The notes: generated from the sequence alone by a model not told the origin. Positions 8,550 to 16,577 are shown, counted from the stretch's first letter. The stretch is DNA of 64,000 nt from Lachnocurva sp045579705 (GCA_045579705.1 JAZNMP010000036.1:1-64000); one strand, 5' to 3'. Numbers and translations: made by a program.

Positions 8550-9398
8550 ATGATTGAATTTATTAAAGCTTTTATCCTCGGTGTTATCGAAGGTATAACG
8601 GAATGGTTGCCTGTTAGTTCGACAGGACATCTGATTCTGTTTAATAGTTTCTGGCCTATGAATATGTCTCATGAATTTACAGAGATGTTTGATGTCGTAA
8701 TCCAGCTCGGAGCTATTATGGCTGTTGTTGTGATTTATTTCTGGGAATTGTGGCCGTTTAGAAGAAGAGGGAATAACGAAGGAAACTTCATCGTATCCAG
8801 AACAGATACTTCAAAGATCGTGTTATGGTGCAAGATTATCGTTTCTGTATTGCCAGCTATAGTTATAGGTGTTCCTTTTGATGACTGGCTTGATGAGCAT
8901 CTTTATAATGCCGTAGTTGTTTCTATTATGCTTATCGTTTATGGTGTGCTCTTTATCCTGGTTGAGAATGCTAACAAGCATAGACAGTTTAGAGTTAACA
9001 GCATTGCAGATATCAGATTTACAGACGCTTTGTTGATCGGTATATTCCAGTGTTTGGCGATGATTCCTGGAACATCCAGATCGGGTGCAACTATCATTGG
9101 AGGTATTCTCATCGGTTTATCTCGTTCTGTAGCAGCTGAATATACATTCTTCCTGGCTATTCCAACTATGTTTGGAGCTTCGCTGTTAAAGATAGTGAAA
9201 TTCGGATTTGATTTTACCATGACAGAAGTAGCGGTATTGATGGTTGGATGTATCGTAGCTTTTGTGGTTTCCGTTATTACTATTAAGTTCTTTATGAGCT
9301 TTATCAGAAAGCATGATTTTAAGGTATTCGGTTTCTATCGAATTATCCTCGGTGCTATAGTGCTTGCTCTAGCAGCTTTTGGTATGCTGGAAGTATAA
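8550..9398 (+). CDS. uppP: Undecaprenyl-diphosphatase
   Basis: This integral membrane enzyme dephosphorylates undecaprenyl diphosphate to recycle the lipid carrier for peptidoglycan synthesis, and gives bacitracin tolerance. The two signature motifs are present: EGITEWLPVSSTGHLIL near residues 14-30, and PGTSRSGATIIGGILIGLSR in the second half. The 282 residues and seven or eight hydrophobic segments match the BacA family. The ATG is preceded by AGGAGAAATGAA. It could be read from purL past the stem-loop or from its own promoter; I see no clear promoter. Confidence 0.96.
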   Translation: MIEFIKAFILGVIEGITEWLPVSSTGHLILFNSFWPMNMSHEFTEMFDVVIQLGAIMAVVVIYFWELWPFRRRGNNEGNFIVSRTDTSKIVLWCKIIVSVLPAIVIGVPFDDWLDEHLYNAVVVSIMLIVYGVLFILVENANKHRQFRVNSIADIRFTDALLIGIFQCLAMIPGTSRSGATIIGGILIGLSRSVAAEYTFFLAIPTMFGASLLKIVKFGFDFTMTEVAVLMVGCIVAFVVSVITIKFFMSFIRKHDFKVFGFYRIILGAIVLALAAFGMLEV

Positions 9399-9421
9399 GA
9401 TTGAATAGTTTGACATTTTGG

Positions 9422-9467
9422 CGGATTTTTACGTATTTAACAACTATAAAAAAATCGTAAAAATCCG
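9422..9467. repeat. Inverted repeat abutting the tRNA promoter
   Basis: CGGATTTTTACG (9422-9433) and CGTAAAAATCCG (9456-9467) are perfect 12-base arms with a 22-base loop. The right arm touches the -35 box at 9468. No T-run follows, so it is not a standard terminator. Confidence 0.6.
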
Positions 9468-9496
9468 TTGACATCAAACTTCTGGTTTGATATATT
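9468..9496 (+). promoter_or_regulatory. Strong promoter of the tRNA-Val/tRNA-Met unit
   Basis: TTGACA (9468-9473), an exactly 17-base spacer and TATATT (9491-9496) form a near-consensus sigma-A promoter. The whole spacer is itself an inverted repeat, TCAAAC-TTCTG-GTTTGA. Confidence 0.85.
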
Positions 9497-9504
9497 ATTA
9501 CTCG

Positions 9505-9520
9505 GCCGTTGAGAAACGGC
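9505..9520 (+). other. Leader hairpin with GAGA tetraloop
   Basis: GCCGTT-GAGA-AACGGC is a perfect 6-bp stem capped by a GNRA loop. It sits between the expected transcription start (about 9503) and the first tRNA base. Confidence 0.6.
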
Positions 9521-9529
9521 AAAACAAAT

Positions 9530-9602
9530 GGAATCATAGCTCAGCTGGGAGAGCATCTGCCTTACAAGCAGAGGGTCATAGGTTCGAGTCCTATTGGTTC
9601 CA
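9530..9602 (+). tRNA. tRNA-Val (anticodon TAC)
   Basis: The acceptor GGAATCA pairs with TGGTTCC (one G-T). The anticodon stem TCTGC/GCAGA holds the loop CTTACAA with TAC at 9563-9565, and the T-loop is TTCGAGT. The 3' CCA is not encoded. It is the first gene of a two-tRNA transcript. Confidence 0.96.
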
Positions 9603-9626
9603 CTTTATAACTAAATATGGTTATAT

Positions 9627-9700
9627 GGCGAGGTAGCTCAGCTGGCTAGAGCATGCGGTTCATACCCGCAGTGTCGAGGGTTCGAGTCCCCCTCTCGCTA
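9627..9700 (+). tRNA. tRNA-Met (anticodon CAT), elongator type
   Basis: The acceptor GGCGAGG pairs with TCTCGCT (G-T at both ends). The anticodon stem TGCGG/CCGCA holds the loop TTCATAC with CAT at 9661-9663. The initiator's three G-C pairs next to the loop and mismatched first pair are absent, and the sequence resembles Bacillus elongator tRNA-Met. A lysidine-modified tRNA-Ile is not excluded but is less similar. CCA is not encoded. Confidence 0.9.
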
Positions 9701-9709
9701 TTAGATGAG

Positions 9710-9738
9710 TCTCAGGAATTAGTTCCTGAGATTTTTTT
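9710..9738 (+). terminator. Terminator of the tRNA unit
   Basis: TCTCAGGAA-TTAG-TTCCTGAGA is followed by seven T. Confidence 0.93.
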
Positions 9739-9751
9739 ATTTAAAAATGTA

Positions 9752-9780
9752 TTGATTTATTACGACTGTCGTAGTATATT
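9752..9780 (+). promoter_or_regulatory. Promoter of the PadR operon with an operator in its spacer
   Basis: The -35 box TTGATT (9752-9757), a 17-base spacer and the -10 box TATATT (9775-9780) are clear. The perfect palindrome TACGAC-T-GTCGTA (9761-9773) fills the spacer, so a bound repressor would block RNA polymerase directly. Confidence 0.75.
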
Positions 9781-9797
9781 TACTTCATCAGATATAG

Positions 9798-9810
9798 TAC
9801 GTCTGTCGTA
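9798..9810. promoter_or_regulatory. Second operator-like site of the PadR operon
   Basis: TACGTCTGTCGTA is a one-mismatch copy of the spacer palindrome 37 bases upstream. It lies downstream of the expected transcription start and before the padR ribosome binding site. Confidence 0.6.
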
Positions 9811-9828
9811 GTAAATGGAGAAGTGCAG

Positions 9829-10173
9829 ATGAATGAGATTAGCAGTGATGTGATTAGAGGCTATAACGACACTATGATTTTAAGCGTTCTGAATGAAGCG
9901 CCATCCTATGGTTACGAGATTTCGAAGCAGATTAAGATGATTTCTGAGGGGAAATATGTGATCAAAGAAACTACTTTATATTCTGCTTTTTCGAGGATGG
10001 AAAAGAATGGATTTATTGAGTCGTTTGTGAACTCTTCAGATTCAGATGGGAATGGGAAAAAGAGAACCTACTACAGAATTACCACTAAAGGCGAGGAATA
10101 TTTCAGAATGAAATGTGATGAGTGGGAACTCACGAAAGATGTAGTAGAGAGATTTATTCAAAGAGGAGAATGA
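9829..10173 (+). CDS. PadR-family transcriptional regulator
   Basis: This 114-residue winged-helix protein has the PadR pattern: ILSVLNEAPSYGYEISKQI, then ETTLYSAFSRMEKNGFIES in the recognition region, then KRTYYRITTKGEEYF in the wing. PadR proteins usually repress a linked membrane or transport operon. The ATG at 9829 is preferred over the GTG at 9823 because GGAG lies eight bases before the ATG but only two before the GTG. Two palindromic sites in and just after its promoter suggest autoregulation. The next gene starts at its stop codon. The ligand is unknown. Confidence 0.9.
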   Translation: MNEISSDVIRGYNDTMILSVLNEAPSYGYEISKQIKMISEGKYVIKETTLYSAFSRMEKNGFIESFVNSSDSDGNGKKRTYYRITTKGEEYFRMKCDEWELTKDVVERFIQRGE

Positions 10174-10175
10174 TT

Positions 10176-11171
10176 ATGGAAATCATAAGAGAGTACCTGA
10201 ATTCTATGTTTGCCAGCCTCAAGGATACACCGGAGGTTAGAAAAGCCAGAACAGAGCTTATGCAGATGATGGAAGACAAGTATAACGAGCTAATCAGTGA
10301 AGGCTGTAGTCAGAATGAGGCAGTTGGTACAGTTATTTCAGAATTCGGTAATCTGGATGAACTGGCTGATGAACTTGGTGTTTCTCGTGAAGTCGAAGAA
10401 ACTAAACAGATGGAAGATGAAGATGATAAAGAATATCTCACTGTAGATGATGCTGAGGAATATATCGAGTATGGAAAAAAGAGAGGCTTGAATATCTCGA
10501 TTGCAATTCTTTTGTTTATTTGCTCTGTTATTTCGCCGATAGTGTTTGATAATATTCATGAAGGAATTGGATCGTCTCTTATGTTTGTCATTGTGGCTGT
10601 CGGTGTGTTCTTCCTGCTGACGGGATATAGAGGCAAACAAAGACAGTATTACTATGCTGGAAAACATGCACTTAGTAAAGAAGCTGCAAATTATGTTAAA
10701 GATCAGAGACTAAAAACAGAGAATGTTGTTGTGACATATAGAACTATTGGTATTATGCTATGCATTTTGTCAGTGGGCGCAGAAACTTTTTTAGAAGAAT
10801 GTATTAAGAATGTGCTTCCGTTTCTTACGAAACTTGATATGGATGGTGTTTTATTCTTCGTTCTGATTGGATTTGGAGTGTTCTTTATAACTTTAGGCGG
10901 ATATACTCTTAAGCCGTATGTAGAACTTTTGAATCTAAATAGAGGAGATACGGTGTTTGATAATTATATTAGACGTGAAGCTGGCTCAAAGAAATATATA
11001 AGCTCTAGTGCTGAGTTTGTGATGGATGTGTTCTGGCCAACTGTGGTATGCACGTATTTCATTGTGTCATTTCTAACTTTCGAATGGGCTACCACATGGA
11101 TAATATTTGTTTTGGGTGCATTACTTAAGAAGCTTCTTATGGTTAATCTGGTTGTAGAGGAGGATGTTTAG
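10176..11171 (+). CDS. HAAS/DUF1700-type membrane protein
   Basis: Residues about 1-75 (MEIIREYLNSMFASLKDTPEVRKARTEL onward) form a helical HAAS-like domain of the type seen in DUF1700 proteins, with the EFGNLDELADELG segment. An acidic linker and four or five hydrophobic segments follow, so it is a membrane protein of about 331 residues. The start is taken at ATG 10176, well spaced from GAGGAGA; another ATG at 10170 overlaps the padR stop (ATGA). PadR, HAAS-membrane and DUF4097-like proteins recur as an operon in Firmicutes, usually linked to envelope stress or antimicrobial peptide response. That function is inferred from families. Confidence 0.8.
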   Translation: MEIIREYLNSMFASLKDTPEVRKARTELMQMMEDKYNELISEGCSQNEAVGTVISEFGNLDELADELGVSREVEETKQMEDEDDKEYLTVDDAEEYIEYGKKRGLNISIAILLFICSVISPIVFDNIHEGIGSSLMFVIVAVGVFFLLTGYRGKQRQYYYAGKHALSKEAANYVKDQRLKTENVVVTYRTIGIMLCILSVGAETFLEECIKNVLPFLTKLDMDGVLFFVLIGFGVFFITLGGYTLKPYVELLNLNRGDTVFDNYIRREAGSKKYISSSAEFVMDVFWPTVVCTYFIVSFLTFEWATTWIIFVLGALLKKLLMVNLVVEEDV

Positions 11172-11173
11172 AG

Positions 11174-11854
11174 ATGAACGGAAAAAAGAAATTATATTTG
11201 GGTGTGTTGTTTATAGTAACAGCAATCGTAGTCATAATTGGCTTGAGTCGTAATCTGGGATTTAAATTCTGGAATATATCTTTAGGTGGATATAGCAAGG
11301 AAAAATTGGTGTCTGATGAGATTAGTTTTGATAATTCGACAGATATACAGAGCCTGGATGTAAAAATGAGTATGGGCGATTTAGATATAGTAGAAGGAGA
11401 TGTATGGAAGATATCATATACTTCTTTTGATAAGAAACCTACTATAACAAATAAAGATGGAAAGCTGTCTATAGTTGTCGAGGATAAAGCAAAACCTTTG
11501 TTTGGAAATTCTAATCATGATTCAAAGAAGATGGTAATCACTGTTCCTAGGGGAACAAACTTAAATACTGTTAAGCTGAATATGGACATGGGAGATGTTG
11601 ATATAAAAAGCGTTAAAGCATATAAGTTTGATATGGAAATAGATATGGGCGATGTGGACCTCGAAAGATGTAGCGTCGATGTGATCTCAGCTTCATTAGA
11701 TATGGGTGATTTTGATGCAAAGAAGTGCTCTGTTAAATCCGGAAAAGTTAGTGTTGATATGGGCGACTTGGATATGAGTGGAGATATCGGAGATGTAACG
11801 ACGGATGTTTCCATGGGAGATAAGGATATTAAAAGAACAGAAGTTGATGATTGA
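11174..11854 (+). CDS. DUF4097-like putative adhesin/envelope protein with 19-residue repeats
   Basis: A single N-terminal membrane segment (about residues 7-24) is followed by a region like DUF4097, predicted to fold as a beta-helix outside the membrane. The motif (D/S)MGDxD occurs six times; from the second copy on, the spacing is 19, 19, 19 and 18 residues, giving a ladder of Asp pairs on successive coils. The gene starts just after the preceding stop, so it belongs to the PadR operon. Function is unknown; envelope sensing is the usual suggestion for such operons. A bidirectional terminator follows. Confidence 0.75.
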   Translation: MNGKKKLYLGVLFIVTAIVVIIGLSRNLGFKFWNISLGGYSKEKLVSDEISFDNSTDIQSLDVKMSMGDLDIVEGDVWKISYTSFDKKPTITNKDGKLSIVVEDKAKPLFGNSNHDSKKMVITVPRGTNLNTVKLNMDMGDVDIKSVKAYKFDMEIDMGDVDLERCSVDVISASLDMGDFDAKKCSVKSGKVSVDMGDLDMSGDIGDVTTDVSMGDKDIKRTEVDD

Positions 11855-11861
11855 ATAGATA

Positions 11862-11893
11862 AAAGCCTCTAAGCTTGGTTGCTTAGAGGCTTT
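11862..11893. terminator. Bidirectional terminator between the PadR operon and bioY
   Basis: AAAGCCTCTAAGC and GCTTAGAGGCTTT pair perfectly around a 6-base loop. A/T-rich tails on both sides suit the converging genes. Confidence 0.88.
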
Positions 11894-11897
11894 ATTA

Positions 11898-12455
11898 TTA
11901 TGCTTTTGCTGTTTTGCTATCCATGGACAGGTTTGAAAGAGCTCGATTTATAGCCATAGAAACTAATTTTGCTCCGATTACTGATAATACATCTTTTACC
12001 AGGTATGGTACGGATACGAGCAGGAATGAAGCTCTTAAAGTTGACTTTGTAATAAATGCAAACTGAACAACTCCTAAAGCGTGGCAGAGTATCAAACCGA
12101 GGATTCCGAGTATGATAGATAAGGCAAAATGAAATCCCTTAGTCTGCTTTTTTCCAAAACCGGTGAGAAGTGCCATCAGGATAAATCCCCATATGAATCC
12201 GCCTGTTACTCCGAATAGAACACCAGGACCAGATGCAAAGCCGGCATAGCAAGGAACTCCGATTAATCCAAGTAAGAGATAGAGTGCTGCGCATGATGCT
12301 CCGAGTATAGGACCCAGTACATAGCCTGCTAAGGCGATTGCAAAGGTCTGAAGTGTGATAGGCACGCCTGTCGGCATTGGAATCTGAAGCACTGAAAGAG
12401 TACAAATGACTGCAGTCATCATTCCAGTAAATACAATAGTCTTTGTCTTGTTCAT
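11898..12455 (-). CDS. bioY: Biotin transporter BioY (ECF S-component)
   Basis: This 185-residue membrane protein has the BioY signature: IPMPTGVPITLQTFAIALAGYVLGPILG near the N-terminus, then LYLLLGLIGVPCYAGFASGPGVLFGVTGGFIWGF. It binds biotin at the membrane and, with a shared ECF energizing module not in this window, imports it. The ATG has a strong AAAGGGGAG ribosome site. It lies 34 bases downstream of the radical SAM gene on the same strand, so the two are probably cotranscribed. I see no BirA operator in the short gap. Confidence 0.95.
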   Translation of the reverse strand: MNKTKTIVFTGMMTAVICTLSVLQIPMPTGVPITLQTFAIALAGYVLGPILGASCAALYLLLGLIGVPCYAGFASGPGVLFGVTGGFIWGFILMALLTGFGKKQTKGFHFALSIILGILGLILCHALGVVQFAFITKSTLRASFLLVSVPYLVKDVLSVIGAKLVSMAINRALSNLSMDSKTAKA

Positions 12456-12489
12456 AATTAACTCCCCTTTATGAAAAAAATGTGTAGGC

Positions 12490-13938
12490 TTACATTCTGC
12501 CTAGAAGTTTGTGCTTCCGAGGCTTTCTGTTTGTCTCGTCATCCCTGTAATTTAGGTAGGATAGCTGTTTATGAGGGCTTGAATTCCAAATCTGATCAGC
12601 AACTGTTCCCCAATCTTTAGAATACTGAGATGTCTTGTCACACAGTTCATCGACCTCTTCAGGTGACTCTACGTTTGTCTGATGAGCTCCTGTTTTCTTT
12701 ACCATACTTCTCAGTATTTCAGGATTCTCGAGCATAGGACAAGGTCTCAGGTGATTCTCGTTGAATGGCTGTCCGTCGTGGTAAGCCATAAATAGAGGAT
12801 TCTGAAGCATTTCCAATATGGAGTTGTCTCGAATGTTGGAGTCGGAGTAGTGGATGAATACACATGGTTCGGCGTCGCCGTTTGCATTTATGTGGAAGTA
12901 GTTTCTACCTCCGGCAATACATCCTCCTACAGATTCTCCGTCGTTCTGGAAGTCCATCGGGAAGAATGGTATATCGCATTCTTCTGATCTGACTCTTCTT
13001 AGAGTATTTATAATATCAACTCTCTGTTCGACAGTAGGTATTAGATCCATTACAGCATTTTTTCCAACAGGCATGTAGTGGAAATAAAAACCAAAATGGG
13101 CTCCTTTGTCTGAAAGCATTCTTAAAAAACTATCGCTTGTTACAGCCTTGACATTGTTTCTAGTATAGCAAATCGAAGTACCAAATAAAATACCATTTTT
13201 CTTTAGTAAATCCATCGCTTTCATTACGGCTTCATAGTGTCCGTCGCCGCGTCTGGAGTCGTTTGTATCAGGTGTGCCCTCGATGGAAAGCATGAAGATT
13301 AAGTTTCCGAGTCTCTTGATTTCGTCGCATAATTCCTGGTCGATCAGAGTAGAGTTTGAATATGCTACAAACTGGCAGTCGTAGTGTTTCTCCATAAGCT
13401 TTAAGATGTCGTTCTTTTTAACCATAGGCTCGCCACCTGTGAGCATGTAGAGATGTACACCGAGCTCTTTGCCCTGTGTGACAATCTTGTCCATTTCTTC
13501 AAAAGTGAGGAAGCTTTTATGGCCATAAGTTCCTGACCAGCAACCTACACAATGCATATTACATGCCTGGGTAGGGTCAAAGAGAATGAGCCAAGGAATG
13601 TTGCAATGATATTTCTTTCTGTTGGAACGGATTTTTTTGGTCCCGTACAGGAAAGATTCATAACCTAAATTAAGAAGTGTTGTTTTAGCAACGTTTCTAT
13701 CTGTAGTTATAAGCATTTCGTCGATTAGCTTTACCCATCTATTATCAGGGTCAGCAAGGGCCTTTTTTACAGCATTATATTTATCTTTGTTAGATTCGTT
13801 TCCTAAGAATCGTTCGGATAAATCTACTATGTTTTGAATGGTTTCTTTTCGGTTTGCTGTATCGTCAAGCTTATCTAACATATTATCGATCATAAGTCCG
13901 ATAGCATGTCTTTGAATGATATGTGTGAAATCTTGCAT
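12490..13938 (-). CDS. Radical SAM protein with a SPASM-like C-terminal part
   Basis: The CNMHCVGC motif places Cys126, Cys130 and Cys133 to bind the SAM-cleaving 4Fe-4S cluster, with TGGEP downstream as in the radical SAM core. A helical N-terminal region of about 110 residues precedes the barrel. A Cys-containing C-terminal section (GGCIAGG, then PCVFIHYSD, then CPMLEN) resembles auxiliary cluster-binding SPASM/twitch regions. The product is not identifiable from sequence. The start ATG has GGAGG. It is the first gene of a two-gene unit with bioY; a link to biotin is possible but unproven, and it does not look like biotin synthase. Confidence 0.8.
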   Translation of the reverse strand: MQDFTHIIQRHAIGLMIDNMLDKLDDTANRKETIQNIVDLSERFLGNESNKDKYNAVKKALADPDNRWVKLIDEMLITTDRNVAKTTLLNLGYESFLYGTKKIRSNRKKYHCNIPWLILFDPTQACNMHCVGCWSGTYGHKSFLTFEEMDKIVTQGKELGVHLYMLTGGEPMVKKNDILKLMEKHYDCQFVAYSNSTLIDQELCDEIKRLGNLIFMLSIEGTPDTNDSRRGDGHYEAVMKAMDLLKKNGILFGTSICYTRNNVKAVTSDSFLRMLSDKGAHFGFYFHYMPVGKNAVMDLIPTVEQRVDIINTLRRVRSEECDIPFFPMDFQNDGESVGGCIAGGRNYFHINANGDAEPCVFIHYSDSNIRDNSILEMLQNPLFMAYHDGQPFNENHLRPCPMLENPEILRSMVKKTGAHQTNVESPEEVDELCDKTSQYSKDWGTVADQIWNSSPHKQLSYLNYRDDETNRKPRKHKLLGRM

Positions 13939-14059
13939 ATAAAACCTCCATTATCTAGTAAATTTAAAGAAAAATAAGTTGCTTAAAATGTATTTATTCT
14001 TTATTTTAGATTTCGAATATATTATACTTTATAGGATTGTTTATTATTAATATACAGAA

Positions 14060-14632
14060 ATGGACGAATGTATGAGAATAGGACAAGGATACGACGTACA
14101 TAAACTCGTTGAAGATAGAGATTTAATAATCGGTGGAGTAAAGATTCCTTATGAGAAGGGGCTACTCGGCCATTCAGATGCTGATGTTCTCCTTCATGCT
14201 ATCATGGATGCGTTATTAGGAGCAGCGGCACTGGGCGATATCGGGCTTCATTTTCCTGATACAGATGAGCGTTTTAAAGGCGCATCATCTATTGAACTTT
14301 TGAAGGAAGTTGGCCGACTAGTCAGCGAAGCGGGATATCTCATTTCAAATATTGATGCAACTATCATCTGTCAGGCACCAAAGATGCGTCCGCATATAGA
14401 TGATATGCGAAAAAATATTTCCGATGCTCTAGGTCTGCCTATCGACACAGTAAATGTAAAGGCGACTACAGAGGAGCATCTGGGCTTTACTGGAAGAGGC
14501 GAAGGCATTTCTTCAAATGCAATTTGCCTGCTTGAGTCTTTCTATGAAGGAAGCGGCATGGTTTACGATTCTGAAGCAAGTTCAGACGGAGGATGTGCTG
14601 CCTGTCGAGGCAAGAGTTGTTGTCAGAGATGA
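14060..14632 (+). CDS. ispF: 2-C-methyl-D-erythritol 2,4-cyclodiphosphate synthase with an extra Cys-rich tail
   Basis: IspF closes the cyclodiphosphate in the non-mevalonate isoprenoid pathway. The metal-binding DVH (residues 12-14) and GHSDADVLLHA (37-47) are present, as is the FTGRGEGIS segment near the usual C-terminus. Normal IspF ends at about 157-160 residues. This one continues past CLLESF with a tail of some 28 residues holding Cys179, 182, 187 and 188 (CAACRGKSCC). The family normally begins at MRIGQGYDVH, so the second ATG at 14072 is an alternative start; neither has a strong ribosome site. It heads the cysS-mrnC-rlmB-sigH run. Confidence 0.93.
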   Translation: MDECMRIGQGYDVHKLVEDRDLIIGGVKIPYEKGLLGHSDADVLLHAIMDALLGAAALGDIGLHFPDTDERFKGASSIELLKEVGRLVSEAGYLISNIDATIICQAPKMRPHIDDMRKNISDALGLPIDTVNVKATTEEHLGFTGRGEGISSNAICLLESFYEGSGMVYDSEASSDGGCAACRGKSCCQR

Positions 14633-14661
14633 TTTTTTCAGTAAGCATGAAATAGAATACG

Positions 14662-14677
14662 TGGAGTGAGAACTCCT
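14662..14677 (+). other. Short GNRA hairpin before cysS
   Basis: GGAGT-GAGA-ACTCC is a small perfect stem with a GNRA loop about 20 bases before the cysS start. It could affect processing or translation. There is no T-box. Confidence 0.35.
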
Positions 14678-14696
14678 AGAAATATAGAGGATTGAT

Positions 14697-16115
14697 ATGA
14701 TTGAGATTTACAATACATTAACTAAACAGAAGGAAGAATTTAAACCTATAGAAGAGGGCAAGGTTTCCATGTATGTATGTGGACCTACAGTTTATAACTA
14801 CATTCATATCGGAAATGCGAGACCTATGATCGTATTTGATACAGTAAGAAGATATTTTATGTATAAGGGATATGATGTTTCTTATGTTTCAAATTTCACT
14901 GACGTAGATGACAAGATTATCAAAGCTGCTATCGAAGAAGGAACTACTTCTACAGAAATCTCTGAGAGATATATCAAAGAGTGCAAGAAAGATATGAGTG
15001 GTATGAATATCATGCCAGCTACAAAGAATCCTAAAGCTACAGAAGAAATCGATGGAATGATTTCTATGATTCAGACTTTGATCGACAAGGGATATGCTTA
15101 CGTAGCTTCTGATGGAACTGTTTATTACAGAACAAAGAAGTTTGAAGGTTATGGAAAACTTTCTCATAAGAATATTGAAGACCTTGAAGGTGGACACAGA
15201 GATATTAAAGTAACTGGTGCAGAGCAGAAGGAAGACGAACTTGACTTCGTACTTTGGAAGCCGAAAAAGGAAGGAGAACCTTTCTGGACTTCACCATGGT
15301 GCGATGGTAGACCAGGTTGGCATATTGAGTGTTCAGTGATGAGTAAGAAATATCTCGGAACTACTATCGATATCCACGCTGGTGGAGAGGATCTAGTATT
15401 CCCTCATCATGAGAATGAAATTGCTCAGTCAGAAGCTGCTTCTGGTGAACCTTTTGCAAATTACTGGATGCATAATGCATTCCTTAATATCAATAATAAG
15501 AAGATGTCAAAATCACTCGGAAACTTCTTTACAGTTAGAGAAATCTCTGAGAAATATGATTTGGCAGTACTTCGATTCTTTATGCTTCAGGCTCATTACA
15601 GAAATCCGTTGAATTTCTCAGCTGATCTCATGGAGTCTGCAAAGAATTCTTTGGAGAGAATTAAAAACTGCGCTGATAGGATGAGAGATATCCTTTCTAC
15701 ATACGAAAGCGAGACTACATCTCCTTCGGAAGATAAGATTGGGATTCAGGAAGCTCTCTTCGGATTTAGAGAAGAATTTGAGAATGCTATGAATGATGAT
15801 TTCAATACTGCAGATGCGATTTCTGCTGTATTTAATCTCGTAAGCTATTTGAACTCAAATATGAACAGCGAGCTTACATATGATATCGTAAAGGAAGCTT
15901 ACGATGAACTGGTTGAACTTACAAATGTTCTCGGCTTGGATGTAGAAGCTGTTGAAGAAGATTTGGATAGTGAAGTAGAAAAACTTATCGAAGAGAGACA
16001 GGCTGCCAGAAAGAATAAAGATTTCGCAAAGGCCGATGAAATCAGAGATAAGCTTAAAGATATGGGTATCGAACTTCTCGATACTAGAGAAGGTGTTAAG
16101 TGGAAGAGAATCTAA
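14697..16115 (+). CDS. cysS: Cysteinyl-tRNA synthetase
   Basis: This class I synthetase charges tRNA-Cys. It shows YVCGPTVYNYIHIGNARP near the N-terminus (zinc ligand Cys28 and the HIGH motif as HIGN), WHIECSVM, and NKKMSKSLGNF for the KMSKS loop. The 472 residues are standard length. It lies in the classical Firmicutes order cysS-mrnC-rlmB-sigH. The leader is only about 64 bases, too short for a T-box. Confidence 0.98.
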   Translation: MIEIYNTLTKQKEEFKPIEEGKVSMYVCGPTVYNYIHIGNARPMIVFDTVRRYFMYKGYDVSYVSNFTDVDDKIIKAAIEEGTTSTEISERYIKECKKDMSGMNIMPATKNPKATEEIDGMISMIQTLIDKGYAYVASDGTVYYRTKKFEGYGKLSHKNIEDLEGGHRDIKVTGAEQKEDELDFVLWKPKKEGEPFWTSPWCDGRPGWHIECSVMSKKYLGTTIDIHAGGEDLVFPHHENEIAQSEAASGEPFANYWMHNAFLNINNKKMSKSLGNFFTVREISEKYDLAVLRFFMLQAHYRNPLNFSADLMESAKNSLERIKNCADRMRDILSTYESETTSPSEDKIGIQEALFGFREEFENAMNDDFNTADAISAVFNLVSYLNSNMNSELTYDIVKEAYDELVELTNVLGLDVEAVEEDLDSEVEKLIEERQAARKNKDFAKADEIRDKLKDMGIELLDTREGVKWKRI

Positions 16116-16138
16116 ATTCAAATTTCAAGGAAGATAGA

Positions 16139-16561
16139 GTGAGCTCAAACCTGTGGATACTTAAGTCCTTTGGTGTAGATCCTAAAGACGTGAGAACTTT
16201 TTCGCCATTGGCGCTCGCGTTCCTAGGCGATGGTGTGTATGAAATAGTCGTTCGTACATTGATCGTCTCACAAGGCAACCGCTCACCGCACAAACTTCAT
16301 CTGGACAGTGCAAAGATAGTAAAGGCGGAGTCACAGTCTAAATCGATAGACCATCTGCTTCCGTTCCTCACAGAAGAGGAGCAGAACGTATATCGCAGAG
16401 GAAAAAATGCGAACTCCCCAACCAGAGCGAAGAATGCTTCTCTGGGTGATTACAGAAAAGCAACGGGCTATGAAGCCTTATTGGGTTATCTATATTTACA
16501 GGGTGAAGATGAGCGTATATTGGAACTGGTCAAAATAGGACTGGAAGTTTTGAATTATTAG
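16139..16561 (+). CDS. mrnC: Mini-ribonuclease III
   Basis: MrnC is an RNase III catalytic domain without a double-stranded RNA-binding domain, and matures 23S rRNA ends. LALAFLGDGVYE and GYEALLGYLYL are the two halves of the active site, and the RGKNAN segment is typical. The GTG at 16139 is preferred because AAGGAAG lies at the right distance, giving 140 residues like the Bacillus protein (143). The frame stays open upstream to a GTG at 16100, which would overlap cysS by 16 bases. Confidence 0.93.
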   Translation: MSSNLWILKSFGVDPKDVRTFSPLALAFLGDGVYEIVVRTLIVSQGNRSPHKLHLDSAKIVKAESQSKSIDHLLPFLTEEEQNVYRRGKNANSPTRAKNASLGDYRKATGYEALLGYLYLQGEDERILELVKIGLEVLNY

Positions 16562-16577
16562 GTTTGAGGTTTTATAA

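Noticed and set aside
9627..9700. Initiator tRNA-fMet
   Set aside because: The three G-C pairs of the initiator anticodon stem and the unpaired first base are missing; it matches elongator tRNA-Met.
14633..14696. T-box before cysS
   Set aside because: The gap is far too short and has no T-box consensus; only a small GNRA hairpin is present.
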